In this document: in pieces, positions 34,001 to 48,300 of the stretch
Numbering within the stretch: position 1 is the stretch's first letter
Layout of the letters: each line of letters begins with the position of its first letter
NCBI GenBank assembly: GCA_029224185.1
Contig: CM055198.1
Span: forward strand, 5,708,073 to 5,772,072
Reading direction: 5' to 3'
From: Karalla daura
Lineage: Eukaryota > Chordata > Actinopteri > Chaetodontiformes > Leiognathidae
DNA length: 64,000 nucleotides
Made by a program: the position numbers and the translations under genes
Notes under the pieces: generated by a model
Database searches by the model: none
What the model saw: the letters and a program-made list of their open reading frames with translations, nothing else
What the model was told of the DNA's origin: nothing

Positions 34001-37000
34001 CGGGCAATCATCCGTGCCCCCCCTTCCTATCTCATCTCGTCGCCCTTCCCTCCTGCAGGGTCGAGTGCACACTGCCAGGGTTTGTTTGGACAGATAGAGT
34101 GAATTATTCCTCATCCCGTGCTTGCTCTTCTCCTGATGGATGCTAAACAGAAAGCAAACACTTCCCCGGTGCGTATTAAGCATCCCGGCGCATGTTTGGT
34201 GTACCCGGCCTCTATCCCTCTCCCTCATCGAAATCTTTTCCCTCCCCGGCCCCTCATCTCCAAGGTTCATCCCACCTCCCAAAACATTGTCTCTGTGTTG
34301 TGATATTTTCCTTTTAATTTCCATTATCATCCTCTTTAGCCTCGAACTGCACCACTGACTGGACTGCTGGCTCTAAGGGTACAGTAAGTAGGCTGACGTG
34401 AGAGTCTAAAATTCTCCATGGCAATGGCTCATGACTCACACATAGGCAGAGAAAAACCAAAGAAAGAAAGAAAGAAAGAAAGGGAAAATCACGCTCCCTC
34501 GCTGATTCAAAATCATGTGAGCCTCCTGAAAACACGGTCGCACACAGCAGTGGAGGAAATTGCTTTTTCTCAGTGTGACCGTACAACGGCTGAAATGGTT
34601 TTGTAAGAACATGCACAGGTTATATCCCATAGGGTACATCAACCCTTTCATTATACATGGCCATTGTAAGTCCCCACCCCCCCCCGAGGTTTCCTCTGTG
34701 GTTCCACTGCTTTTCATTGTTGCCTGTGATTACACTGAAGCCGCTGTGACCCACATCTCGATGGCCCACCTCACCCCTGTTTAATCCGGCCGCAGCCACG
34801 GCTATACAGGTATTTAACCTGAAGCCGCTGAAGCACGAATTCCATACAGCACAAGCATTCGCTAAGGGGGAAAAAAGCAACAGGCTGGCTCTGTACGGCA
34901 TGAAATATTTATCTATCGGCATTATAACATTAAACGAGGAGCTGAGTGTTGCATCTTTGATGCCAGACCCCCTCACCGCCCGCCTCGCCTGTCTGCTAAA
35001 CTTCCGTACAGTCGTGGCGGCTGAGCAGGGACGGTTCAGACTGCCCACGCGCCCCGCAGATGAACTGCTCCCACTCGTCTGTGCATCCACTGGTGTCTGA
35101 CGAGAGCACGCGCGGTACGTACCGGCCCGGGCTCGATCCTGAGAACGCCGCTCCCGTTCATAATTCACGAGGAGGCGCAATCCGCAGCGAAAAACGTACT
35201 GTAAACGTGTAGAATATGCATGACGAAACAATATTACAGTCAGGTGGCGATGATGGCACGCAGGCATGATGACAGCACATGTTCGTGCGCACAGCCATGC
35301 ATACTGTATAAATCCACATCTCCGGTCTATGAGCCACACACACACACACACACACATACGCATACACAGGGCGGCGCACAGAAGCACAGACCATCTGCCG
35401 GCTGAGCAGACACAGGCCGGGGACGCTGGCTTGTGACTGACGGTAGAGCCAGGCTCGGGCTCTGCGCCGTCCTCGCTGACGGTCTGCAGAGAGCGCTGGG
35501 TGATTCAGGGGACGCCGAGAGGCCAGCATATGCCGGAGCAGACTGCGCCGAATCCGTCTCTCAACCCCTCTCCACGTTATCTCGTCTGTCACATATCAAA
35601 ACACATCGACGAACGCTACCCTCTCTGTTCATTTGCAGTCTCGTTTTTGTCTCACCCCCCCCCCCTTATTCTACTGCATCTTGCTCGCATCCGCGACAAA
35701 TATTTAATACTCTGTTGTATGTGTACTCCATTCAGTTTGGGATCTGAATTGCAGTGGCTCCACCCCCCCACAGGATGTTGAATTGACGTTTCAATTGAAA
35801 TACCGGGAAGGGGACTTAAACGCGTGGCGATTCAAAGAAATTCCACTCGGTTGAAGGGCACAATGGACGCGTTTCATTTTGCTTCGGTGAAAAAGAAACG
35901 TTCTGAGAAACGTCAGCGGGAATTCTTCCATGACGTTCTGCAAAATTAAAATGAGAACAGTTCAGATGTATCCCGAAGCTCAATTGTTCTTTTTTTCATG
36001 TATTACAGGGAACAAACATAGTAATATGTCGTGTTTACAAGCAGTTCATACAAAGGTTAGTAAAACCTTTTTTGATGCATCAATAATGAAAGTTCTCGTC
36101 TAGCCACCTGCCTCTCCTTCCTGAGCAGTGGCAGTGTTTTTCACCCTCTTCTCAGAGTTTCAGCGTTCTACCACTTCCTTTCCCCTCCTGACGCTGAGTT
36201 CCTGGAGAGGCAGCTGACTCATCTGTCCGTCTGTCTCCCTCTCCCCCCTTACTTTCCTCACCCCAAAGGGGGAGAATTATTGATGGCACTCTGGCTTCAT
36301 ACCTACATCTAAACCCAGCCGACTATCTGCTGATGCCGACTGACTAGCTGCGAACCTACAGAGCGGGCAGGAGGCGGCCTCCATTTGGACATTTTTGTGG
36401 GACGGAGTGCATTGTGTTTGGGAGGAAAACACAATCCCTGCCAAAAACCTTAATAGCACAAACATTTCTAAGTAGATGACAAACTGCCCTCAATAACAGT
36501 AAGGCACAAAACGTCATCAGCTTTGTGCCCGCTCTCCCTTTGATTACGCATGGCAGCTCCATACAGTCCCTGCTGTGAAACCTTTATCCATTTTGTTATT
36601 AAGCAACCTTAACCCTAACCAGGTCACCGACAGTACCGATGTAAACAAGACAGCAGCTGTTACCTTTACTTTTGCGGGGATTTAGCCATTTTAATGGCTC
36701 AGCCTCCCAATCCATGTACAAATAGCTTCAGCCAGACGTCTCCCCACTGCTGGCCCGGCGCTATGACAAAGGGTGGAGATAAGAGAGATGTGGCCATGTG
36801 GGACGCTTTTGTTATGAATGTGGGATATTTGATGCAACCTCTTTTTGTGGAGGCAGTCCCAGATCTGATTTTGGATGTGCTTGAATTGCTCCACTCAGAC
36901 ACTTGAGAGCTTCTGTCGGAAATGTTCAGGTGTGCGAATTGCGTTTATGTCTGAGAACTGCAGTTTGATGTTTTTGCTCCAAATGATTTACAGTAGCTTT

Positions 37001-40000
37001 CAGGTGTGACATCACAATATCAGCCAAATAATAAACTGAACTGGAGCTGAGATGGGCACCAGAGAACATTTCATACCTCACTATGGATCACAATAATAGA
37101 AGCTGCAGATGTAAGAAATCTTTACATGTTCCGGACATCAACACTCTCTTGCAAAGAGAAACCATAGTGGAGGGTCTTTTAGTCTTTTTTAGGCTTTTCC
37201 CAGTGAACCACGATTGTTTGTTTTTACTCCTCGTTCCAAGGAATTGGTCTTTTGCAGCTCTTTCCTGTGACATGGCACATGTCGCAAAGATGGCATGCTG
37301 TGATTGGTTGGGCGGCAAAGGGGACTCGACATTGTCTCTCAGGCAAGTCACGGCAAACATTGAGGGCTCTGGTTTTGAAATGTGACACTAAGACCCCCAT
37401 CATGAATAACAGTCTGGAGTTTTGTCATGTCCACGGCTTTTCTCGTGTCGGGAGAATAACACGCCGGGCTTGTCATCTCCACTGGGCTCGAAAATTTCAT
37501 CCCCAGCCTCCAATGTCAGACTGATCTTTCTGGATCTGGTAAAACACATACTGAAGTATGAGTATGTATTTGGGAATTTTAGATCTAATATTTACATTTT
37601 AATAGTGAATGCTGCTCAAAAGAATCCTCCGCCCTGATTAACCTGATGGGAAGTTGTAACCAAAGGATGAGGGATCACCCTTCAAGTGTTTTTTTATGTC
37701 TTTGTTCCTTCTCCGGTTACTGCGCAGTAAACTACCCTGAGAGCGCCACTGAAGCAACTTTCCTGGCACGGTCGTTAGCACCAGCTTCCAAGATCTTCTC
37801 TGCCTCCACGTGCCCCATCCCTTAGCTTACCCTAAACAAAGTGGCAGGGGCTCGAGATGCAGTTAAAGTGATGGATTGGAGCTTTAAAGCCTCTGTAATG
37901 ATCTCTAGTGGTGAGGATTATATAAGGCGAGTGTGCCGTGTAGATGGATGCTGCATCCCTCCCGGTTTGCGTATGTGTGGAGGAGGAGGAGGAGGAGGAG
38001 AAGGAGGAGGAGGAGGAGGAGGAGGAGGAGAGCGAGTTCGAAGGGGACAGGGCCGGGTGCGTGCACGTGTAGTTTTGTATGGACCTGTATGCCTGTGTGC
38101 ATGCTTGTATATGTGTGCATGTCACCATGTCAGTGTCTCCCTGAGAGTGCTCTGCAGACACAGTCCAGCGGTCCTGTAAGGAGCTCCTGCCTAATGTCCA
38201 CTGTCCCTCTGTTCCTGTGCATTATGGTAGGAAACACTGCGCTCGTATTTATAAAACATGCTCTTTGACTTTATCCTGGATTTCATCAGGCAATCATTTT
38301 AACTACTGTGATGACAAAAAAAAGAAGAAAAGGAAAAAAAAGATAGCGCTCACAGAAAATGCTGAAGCATACCCCGGGCAGGACTGGAATTTATTTTTGG
38401 GTCTTAAAAGGTAACTAAATTTGAACAAAAAAACTAGATCAGCTCTAAACATAGAAGAGCAAGATTACAGCCTGAGAGCCCTTTGGAAATACTCCTCCGG
38501 CACCAGCGAGAGAAGAAAAGAGATCAAAGGCGCTGCAAGAGTCTTTTAAAACGCTCTCTCTTAATTTGCCAATCACAGCTGTAATTTAACTGAACCGTGT
38601 GCCTCAAATTGCTGTCACATTAAAAGGCTTTTTTCGAACTAAACCGTCCCCATGGGTCAGATTTGGATTGTCAGCACGTATTAGAACATTTCATCCGCGT
38701 TCCATTATGTATTGCTGACACAAGGGGCAGAGATGGTGAAGTCCGTAAGCTCCAGCCCGATGCAAAGCCCTAATGGCGGTGACTTTCACAGCCAAAACAA
38801 TAGAGCGACTCCCTCAGAGACGGTCAATAATTCATCCAGAAACTTTTTAACATGGAGCAGTTCGAGGACCAACGCAGGGCCGCACAACAGCTACTCTTGT
38901 TTTTTAATGCATCAGCAGAAGGATGGTTATAGCTATTCTGAAATGTCCGTTGTTTGTTGTTGTTTTATTAAATTGCAGCAACTTACTCACATTCATGACT
39001 TCAACAGTATGTGCTGTAAGTGCGTGCTGCAAAGCGTCGGGCTGCTTTAAAGGGCATGTCAGGTTGAATTTGCCATATTTATGCAATGCATTCCAACCTG
39101 GCATTTCAAGTGTTAGTGCCATGAAGGTCACGTAAGCGGATTTAATAGTATAGGCAACGAAAACGCCTACTTTCATACACACTGCCGTGAAAGTGTTTTT
39201 AATGCCCATCTCCAAATTAAAATTACAATGATGCGATGAACGCGAATAAAGAGACGCCGCAGTCACGAGGCTTCCATGTGCATCTCCATGAGGCTTGTGC
39301 GCTGTTTGACAAGGGTCCCGGGTCCTGGCACGTTGCACTGTTTACATTCAGGGTCCTGGTCCATGATGGATAGGTAGGTTTGTGTATTGCTTCCGGGTCT
39401 TTACATCTATTTGTGGAAGTTGTTGTCACCGTTTTTCCGCTTGCACCACGAACCTCTTACAGTCTATTCTTTTCCCCCCCAACAAATCTGCACATTGCAT
39501 ATTTTCTCTCACATGGAGCGAGCTCGTTGTGAGTATACTGTTTGAGAGAAAGGCTTATTTCTACACCGCTGACTAAATAATTGAGGGGAGAAAAGGTATG
39601 AAAAGGCTGCTGGGCTCCAAAATGTAGTGTAGTGTACAAACGCAGCCAAATGTGAGAGGAAAATGCGCAGCGCACGATGCGGATCAGAGCGAGGCCAGCT
39701 CAGCTTTCTGCTTTCTGCAACGAGTCGTGGGTGGGGCAAAGTGTCACAAACACTTTTACGCTTAACACAGAGATTTTAAAGTTTGTGCACCAAGACAGTC
39801 ATTGCACAGTGATTCATTGCCTCAAACCCACCAGAGCACAGCAATTTCCTCGTGGACCCCTCTGACTTGTCGGAGAAGGTGGAAATATGAAGATTAATGG
39901 CGGGCCTGCTCCGCCGAGGGTCCCGGGAAGCCTTTCAATTGTGCCCCGATGTACGATGCGGCCTCACCTGAGCGGCCTCCATTATTGCAGCGATAACGGA

Positions 40001-41400
40001 CGCTTTAATTAAAAGGTCTATTAGCTTCAGACCAGCTTAGGGGCTGTGGGAGTGCACACAAAATGAATCCGTGCGAGTGGTTCGAGATTAATGGAAAAAC
40101 TTTGTCAGGGGTTTGTGAATTTGGTCTGTGCAGCGAAAAAAGGAGAAACATCAGTCTGGGGCTGTCACACACAATCAGACACAGTAATTAACTACAGTCT
40201 ATGCTACTACAGCCAGTGATGTGTATGGCAGGCCAAACAGTACATGACATCCTCATTCATACATGGGTTTTACATATTGAAATGAATGTTAAAAAAAACA
40301 GGCAAATCTGATGTTGGTTGTTGATGGTCACCAGGTAAGGATGAACAGCCTCATATTCCCACTCCTACAAAGAGACATGTAATAGCATTTCTGTTTAAAT
40401 CATTGATTTATAGCTACCATTTTAAGACCAGAGAACATGGGTATTTACTATATTCACTCCAGTTTCAGTCCCGTATACGCTGAGCTCCCAATGTCTTCTC
40501 CATTGGCCCTGATGGTCTTTTGTGACCTCGTGGTACCTTGCACCTCCTGAACAGAAGTTTAATTAGCCTAGGGCGCCTGAAAATACTTGTGAGGTGAACT
40601 TTCTCGCAGCTAATTAAAGCCAACATAAGCAGCAGCGGATTTCTGAGAAAAGCTAATGTAGAGCCCCAGAGAGCAGACATTTAGAGGTGTGAGGAACAGT
40701 TATTCAAATTTCCACCAAACTCACAGATTTAGTCGGAAGTTATGGCTTCGGAGGCAAATGTGAAAGCTCTTCTCATCGGGGCTTCAGCACCCTCATGCTA
40801 CCACCATCCTGCAACCTCCTCGAAAACAAACGAATGGGATTACGAGACGATGGAGATGAGTTCGGGGTAATGACATCTCATTTCCATCTCTGGTGCCGCG
40901 CGTGCTTGATACACAGCCTCGTGGTGTGACAATCGCGGCCGCTCAGCTCCTCGCCGCGCGGACATCTACGTGGCACGCATTCGATGTCGTGTCTGAGTAT
41001 GTGGTGACAGGGCCCGAGTCTCAGTGGTGCTTAAGGAACCAGCCAGACATCGTGTCGCGCCACTGGGGGCCTGCCAGCTGACCTGTTTGTGCGTGTGTGT
41101 GTGTGTGTGTGTGCGTGAACCTGTCATGCGAGGCTCCCAACCACTCCACTACTTTTCACGCGCGCACGGAATCCGATATCGGGCCAAGTGTGCCATGACC
41201 CCCATCAATGCCTCATAATATCTGACTGCGTGTGCGTGCGTGCGTACGTGCGCGTGTGTCACGTGCACGTGCTGATAATACGTGTGTTGTGCTGGCGGTC
41301 ATGGAGGACGCCTGGGAGGACTGGTGTTTGATTGGCGCGTGCTGCCGAGATCTGCTCCTCCCTGTTAGCGCACGCATCGCTTCCTCTCACCCTGCCCAGA
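34001..41400. other. Intergenic, no gene recognised
   Basis: No exon of a known family was found. The longest frame (minus, 34620-35387) is 255 codons but begins in a (GT)n tract, has no family resemblance and no good splice context. The region holds (AC)n at 35336-35356, a (GGA)n tract at 37980-38030, and AT-rich blocks with TTAATTA-type cores (38530-38640, 39960-40030, 40540-40680) that could be regulatory. Confidence 0.5.
37980..38030 (+). repeat. (GGA)n microsatellite
   Basis: About 17 GGA units with a single GAA interruption. Confidence 0.9.
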
Positions 41401-41439
41401 GCTACTGCCTCGCCGTCTCACAATCACCCTGACACGATT

Positions 41440-42570
41440 CCCTCTCCTCCTCCTTATTTTTTTTTCTTCCTCCTCCTCCTCCTCCTCTCCGTGTAACTTG
41501 CTCGTCTCCTTACTTTGTCTTTTGGTTGTCTGAGCGCTCAGGGTCGGTTCGGCGCCTCCCGCGTCTCCGCTCGCCGTTTCAAGTCTCGAGCCGTCACTTC
41601 CACCGCCCCGGCCCTCTTGTTCCCTCTCTTCATTTCAGTTCCATCATCGTTGCGCCCCCCCCCCCTCCCCCGCGCAGTCTTTGTCCATTTGTCTCTCTCT
41701 CTGCTCCCCCTCTTAACTCTCAGAAGGCCACTTTTGTTTTAACAACTCGACAGCCAGTACATCAGCCTCGATGAAGCCTCTTCGTTGCTCCTTGCTCCCT
41801 GTCCCCCACCCCCGCCGTAACCCCTCCCATATCTGTCTCTAACCTTTTTCTCTTGCCATATCTGCTCTGTATTTAATCCTAAAGCAACCCCGTTCCTCCT
41901 CCTCGCCCTCTTCCTCTCCCTCTCCTCCTCCTCCTCCTCCTCCTCCTCCTCCTCAGCTGCTCTCCCTGAAGACAGAGCAGATGCAGCCAGGCAGAACAGC
42001 CAGCATGTTCCCATGTTCTCTTACTCCAGCTCTGCGGCTGCAGCAGCCCTCTTAAACCTCTCCGTTCCTTTCTTCATCACCCCCCATTCCCCCCTCAGAC
42101 CTCATCTCTCTCAGCAAGCCGAGGCCTCCCTACATTTTAATTTCTTCTAAATCACTCATCCTCTTTCTTCCTCTGCTCCTTCTTTGCTCCTGCTCCTCCT
42201 GTGCCTGCTCTCCCTCTGTGCCCCTCCAGGCTTCTTTCATGGTCTTTGCTTTCCTCCTCTTCCCTGCTAAACATTGCCCGGGGCCAGTTGTGCCTTTTTC
42301 CTCCTCGAGCCCTTTTCTCTCCTCTCATTCCCCCACTGCGTGTCTCTACAGTGTGGCTTCCTCCTCCCAGTCTCCGAGTCCTTTCTGCTCAGCATCCTGC
42401 CAACTCTCAGCCGAGCCTCCTCCTTGCTCTGCTCACGTTTTATTTATTCCATTCACTCCTTGATTCTCATCAGCTCCTCCCTCCCTGTGCAATTTTTATC
42501 GCTGTCACGTACGGGTTTGTGTTTATGCTAATTACTTTCTTGCTCCCTTTCTTTGCCCACAGCCATGTCG
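41440..42570 (+). repeat. 1.1-kb pyrimidine-rich tract
   Basis: The plus strand is strongly enriched for C and T over about 1.1 kb, including (TCC)n at about 41465-41490 and 41910-41955 and long runs of mixed CTCC units. It is interrupted only by short purine islands. Such asymmetry is typical of decayed pyrimidine microsatellites. The open frames across it are Ser/Pro/Leu-rich artefacts. Confidence 0.75.
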
Positions 42571-42599
42571 CATCATGTGCGGCGGTGTTTTGAAGGGCA

Positions 42600-44406
42600 G
42601 TGGCTCAGCTGAAAAAGAAATAAAGAAATACGCATACACGTCTGAATAAAGGAGGCCGAGGTGGCGACACTTCTCAGAGACAAGTAATTGTGCTGGAAGT
42701 CGCTGGCAGGTATTTCAGTCGTGATGTCTCTCTGCCTCTTTTAGGTCACTGTCACAGAAATCAATATGCAACAGTGTGACTTCATTCATCTCAACTGACT
42801 GCTGCACCTTTACAACAGCTTCTGTGTGAGCTCCAGCATATTCAATGCCCTCAGATAGTATCAGTGTTATTGGTTTCACAACAAAAGTATAAGTCTGAAA
42901 TAACCAGAGCAGTGAGAGTGTCCCCTGTCACAATGACATATTAATAAGCAATCTGGGTTACACTTTCCTCACAAATGGCAGTACAGAAGCTTCTGCTTGA
43001 GGTGGCTCCTTTTGTTTTGCGGCATAACGTGAAGACAGGTCCACTGGTGCACCTGGAGGAGCACGATTACGTAATACAGTTGCATACGATCGCTCACAAT
43101 CTCTCCATATCCCCCTCCCATGGCTCTCTCCGCTGGCTGAGGCTCAGAAGTGGCTGGTGAGTGTGTAAACGAATTTTGGGGCAAATATCTTGTTGTTTTA
43201 CATCATTCTGTTATGAAACCCCGGCAGATACAAACTTCTGACCGCATGAACACAAACTTGGCTGCATGCAGTGTTCTCTACGGTGATCAACTAATTACGG
43301 GAACTAATTAAGAAACAGTCACGGGATGATCTTAGTTCGAGGCATGTGCACAAACCAATTATAACTCCAGAATAACCTACTTAGAGTCCCCCCGCAACTC
43401 ATAATGTGAATTGCTTTTGTTTTTCTTGCTTGAATTTTGAGTTTGACAAAACGTTCATCACTTACAGTTTTAGGAGGTCTATTCATCGTTTGAGGGGATG
43501 TCACAGTCTTCATCAGCAGGTGCTTTGGTTAAGTGTTGATTCTGTGCCCCACAGACATTTATTGTCTCACAGTGCTGAAAGAAATGAATGGTGGTAATGA
43601 AGACAGGAAAGATAAGCGGAGGGCAATTATGAGGGATATTTATTGCTTGGCTCACAGGCGCGTTTCAGCTTCAGAGAGTGGATGGACCAGCAGACCTCTG
43701 CAAGTGTCTGACTTTGTGGCATCATGCGTTGTGCTACATGGACCCCATCAGGCGTCTGCCTCATGAACCTTCAGCAGACGCCTAGCAAGGAGTCTGTTGG
43801 ACAATCAAAAAGCAAGGCACTTGCACAGCAGCTCTCTTCATTTCTCAGCCATGGTGGAAATCCTACACAAGCTAGAAGGTGACACTGGGGACACTTGGAG
43901 GACTCAGTACCCCCGAGCTGCAGAAAATCATGAAACTTAACCGTGCAGTGTTTATGCAGATGAGATCCAGACCCTCCGAGCTACAGTATGAATCAGGGCG
44001 TCGCTCTTGTTAGGGCTGTACACGGAGGCACTCTGGGTGAGTTCTCTGCTATATATTGATCCCTGCGGTAATGTCTGTAATGACCACTGTGTTTCGGATG
44101 ATGGCGGTGGGTCTGGATATGATGATGAAGACGAGTGGTGGCTGTGTTGAGCGAGGAAGAGGGGGGGGGTGGTAATGGAGATTGGTGGTGAGGATGAAGG
44201 TTGGTGCAGCAATGATAATGCTGCAGCTGGGGTGGATGACTTCCATAATGGTGTTGGCGTCACGATGTCACTTATGGTCTTTATGTGTGTGTGTGTGTGT
44301 GTGTGTGATTGCATGCCAGGAGCAGTGAAGGTGGTGCTAATGTTAAAGGATAAGAGGACAATGACGGTGAGGATGATGATGGTGAATATGAATCTCGTGT
44401 GTGAGT

Positions 44407-44450
<44 letters not shown>

Positions 44451-44606
44451 CAGGAAGTGACGCTGAGCAGCCAGCCATCTGTCGGCAGATTAATCCTGGC
44501 TGTGCTTAGAGATATTACCGGCTGGCTTATCGCCGTGGCAACAAGCCTTCAATCCCAGTCCAGCGCAACCACCATGTGACCTCGCCGAATAAGGTGGGTG
44601 GGGGTT

Positions 44607-44660
<54 letters not shown>

Positions 44661-45240
44661 GCGTGCATGTGGGTGCCCGTACACATGTGCACACGACATG
44701 CACACAGTGGTTTGTTAATATGACGCGTCCATGCGTTTTGTCAGTGCACGCATCCTGATGCATGCACATGAACTGTGTGTTCACTGTGCGGAGGGGTGGG
44801 TCGAGAGGAAATACGACAAACACACACACACACACACACACACAGACGTGCATGCTTCCTCTCCTCTCATCAGTGCCACGCTCTAAAGGTTTAATCCTGC
44901 TGAAAGGTTTCAGTGTCACCTATTGAGTTCAGAAATGTCATTACGCCAACCAGCTGGGCTGCACGCAGCAGCTCCCTGCAAATATTGTTTTCGTGCGGCT
45001 AAATATAGACCTGCCTCGAACTGTGAACCGTGGACACCTTTGCACCGTTGCCTTCACGCCGACGCAACGCTGTCTTCCTATCCTAAATCCCGTCACGGCC
45101 GTTCTCTCAAATATCCACCCACTCACGTTTTCGCTCCACGCACACGTCACATTGCACGGGGGACCGCGCGCCGCGCGAACGCGCTGGCTTTCGGGTCATA
45201 AATCAGGAGGCACGAGGCCAGTTCAGGCTTGATGTAACAT
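42600..45240. other. Intergenic with clustered dinucleotide repeats
   Basis: No gene was recognised. The right half has a dense microsatellite cluster: (GT)n at 44285-44307, (GT)n at 44407-44450, (AC)n at 44608-44660 and (AC)n at 44819-44845. A CpG-rich stretch follows at about 44990-45200. Composition changes sharply at about 45240, where the candidate connexin 3' end lies. Confidence 0.55.
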
Positions 45241-45247
45241 TCAAGGT

Positions 45248-45253
45248 TTTATT
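45248..45253 (-). terminator. Candidate polyadenylation signal with UGUA motifs
   Basis: AATAAA on the minus strand is preceded within 40 nt, in transcript direction, by four TGTA motifs (45290-45287, 45273-45270, 45268-45265, 45264-45261), the recognition element of cleavage factor Im. The arrangement matches a strong vertebrate polyadenylation site. The nearest upstream minus-strand coding sequence is the connexin. Confidence 0.5.
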
Positions 45254-45292
45254 CAGTCTTTACATACAGTACACCAGTCAGAAATATACAGT

Positions 45293-45316
45293 GGACCTTT
45301 CGACGACGAAAGGTCC
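45293..45316. other. Perfect 10-bp hairpin beside the candidate poly(A) signal
   Basis: The arms ggacctttcg (45293-45302) and cgaaaggtcc (45307-45316) are exact reverse complements around a 4-nt loop. In a minus-strand transcript the stem-loop ends about 40 nt before the AAUAAA. The structure is read directly; any role is inference. Confidence 0.6.
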
Positions 45317-48300
45317 GTCAGGTACAGCATAAAATCCGGAAGAGTCGGAAATTACAGATTCTTAGATGAAGGTTACAAAGCGTGACGTGTGTTCGAGTGT
45401 TTGCTTGCAGTCCATGCTTTTACATCCATACAGAGTTCACAGTAGAAGCTATGCTCAAGAAAGTAGATGCTAGGGCTAAGATATTTAACTATGTACCCGC
45501 TCCTGGTCCCATGTAATATTGATTACCGCTATAGGATGCCAAATATTGGCTAAACTTGACATTGCTCCCATTCTCTCCCCCGACACCATTCAGGTTCCTT
45601 GCCTCTCACTATGACATCGAGCATCTCACACACTTGATAGACACGCGTCAGGGATGTTGGGGTCACCAGTGGAAAGGCAGGATGTGGACCTGAGATCTGC
45701 TCTTTTTTTCCATCACCTGATCATCGCCGCCTCTTAAACCTCAATAAATCAACACACTTGGGGATACAGAAATGCCACATCTCAGGTCATGATCTCACGT
45801 TTACAACCCTGCTGCCTGGTCACAGACAGAAGCACATGAACGTGGGTGGAGAGGTATTTGGTCAAATCCGGATGGTATTTTAAATTCCACCCTGCCTGTA
45901 TCTGCCACTCAGTGTAATTAGAGGGAGTAATCTCGATTGATATCGTCATGATATCAGATTAGTGAGAGGTTGAGAGGTGTTGAACCCTGAAATGGTTATA
46001 ATCCAGCCTGCAGGACAGCAACACCAGTATCAGACAGGGCTGGAGCTGGGGGGAGGGAGCGTTTTTATTTCAGAATGAAATGAAAATTGAAGCTGAACAT
46101 CTGGATAAAAGGAGCTTTAAAAACTTTCATTTTCCTCATTCAATTAAACACCAGTAAAAAGCGTTTCATTTGGAACAAGATGTCTAATATTCCATTTTAA
46201 TGCAAAAATGATGGCCTAATTGACTACGTATGAGTGTGATTAATCTTGGTCCTTGAGTGCACACTGTGCTCTTTCAAAGTTATACACAAAGTCAAGTCTG
46301 AAAACTTGTTTTCATTTAAATCTATGGCTTTTCAATATGTAATAATCAGAAGCCCTTGAATGTATAGGAGGGGAGCTTCCAAAAGGTCAATGGCCGCCAG
46401 CCAGCCGTAGGATCGGCTGCATAATTTTTATTCCTACGCTAATCTAAGATCATTTCGGCAGCGGTATAAAGCGTAATGTAGTAGTTCACTGGCCTGGTGG
46501 TGTTAATGAGTGGTTCAGCTCAGTTATATGCTGTGGTCCTGAGGGATTGGTTGGTTTGCTACTGTTCAGCAGTACAAAGTGGAGAGTTTCATGAAGATTA
46601 TGTCATTACCTGCTGTGGATTGTGAGTAACAGTCTAGAGTAACAGCTTGATTTGTAAGGAGAACCTGCATTGCTACATCACCTGTGGTTTGAGGGGCAGT
46701 CGTGAGCTACAGACGAGCTCACATTTCTGACAAAGCGTTTTTGGTAAGGGCCCGACCTCAGACGCACCGACAGGCGAGGAATTAGTTTTGAAAACGTTTT
46801 TTTTTTTAGGCGGCCTTTACAGTACAAGGTAAGATGGTCCATGGAAAGTATGCTGACATGTCGTAATACCATTTCTATAAAAGGGTCTTTGAGTGTTAAT
46901 GTAGAAACCACATTTCTGTTAGAAAAGATTGGTGTAAAACATCAGCATTGTTTTCTTTCCTGAGTCTGTCGTCAGTGTACTGTGCCCCAGTAAGTTGTCC
47001 ATGAGGAGCTTTAGTAAGGACTGAGTCAAATCGAACCCATGCAGATGCAGTAAACAGCAGGTTCATATTAACTTGTGCTGTGGACTAAACCCTGGAATGT
47101 TGTGGCATCTGACACACTGCCAGTCTTAAACCTGTAGGTATATATTCCTGTGTACCCTGTGTTTTATAGTAGATCCTTCGATTGGTCTGTAAATCGATTT
47201 CAATCTTCAACAAGAGATAATAAAGGTTTATATTCATGTGCAAATTTCTTAAAGCAGAAGATTTACTTTATATAGAGGTTTTTTTTTCTTTCTTAGAATC
47301 TCTGGGGAAACTGAGACTGATAACTATAATAGGAAGTTTTAACGTCACTGAGTTTGTTTCGTCTGCCTGGCTTTGTACCGCCTGATGATGTGGATCATTG
47401 ATATACACACTTGGCATTTGAGACATAATAGCTTCGCTCCATAGTTTGGACTCAAAAAAAGGTCTCCATAAAGATTCTGCTGAAGAAAAACATAGAAGCA
47501 TGCTTATTCTAGCCATTACACATGCAGTTAAAAAATCTTTGAAAATGAATTAGATTTTGCATATCACTTTGGCAAGGGAGGAAATATTTTTTTTTGTTAG
47601 TCTTACATTTCAGCATTCTACCCTTGATTTTACACACTGAAAAAAAAAACATTTTTGTTCCTTTACATAGAAAAACATCTTTCTTTTTTTTGATATGTCA
47701 CTGCACAAAAAGAGCAACAGACAACAAAAGAAATCCACAAGTCAAAAAGATAAGCAAATGAGAAAAAAAAAAAGTTGCATAATTCATTTCACATTGACAA
47801 ATAGAAAAGTAGACAGTGGAGAGTAGTGGACTGTTGGAAGAGGCGGGACCTGCTTTTACTTTGGAAAGTGCTGTACCCACTGGCTGTACAATTTCAACAG
47901 TCGTGAGTCACTAATCACTGGATGAATGTAAACCAAAGAAAACCAGGACACATTTATGGCCCTCTATGTCCTTGCTGCGTGTGTGTGTGTGTGCGTGTGT
48001 GTTGTTTTGACCTGAATGAAACCAGACATAACAACAGAATCCAAGAGGAGGAAACTCAACCCGAGCCCATGTTCCCAGAGTAGCTTTCGCTTGTTGTTCG
48101 CAGATTGGATGTGCTGCTCTGCAGGTTTGTGTCTACGACCACTAAAAATAGGCCTCTCCCCAACGTTGACCCGTGCTCTGTGAAGATTAGATCAGTGCTG
48201 TGCTGCGCAGCGACTGTCCAGCAGAAGCTGCGTATAGTACAGGACATTGGCTTGGTCTTTAAACTCAAGGTCAGCGTTTAAGCCTTCGCTAGGAGCACAA

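Noticed and set aside
34620..35387. 255-codon minus-strand open frame
   Set aside because: It starts inside a (GT)n tract, has no resemblance to a known family, an erratic composition and no splice support; open length alone is not evidence in GC-mixed vertebrate DNA.
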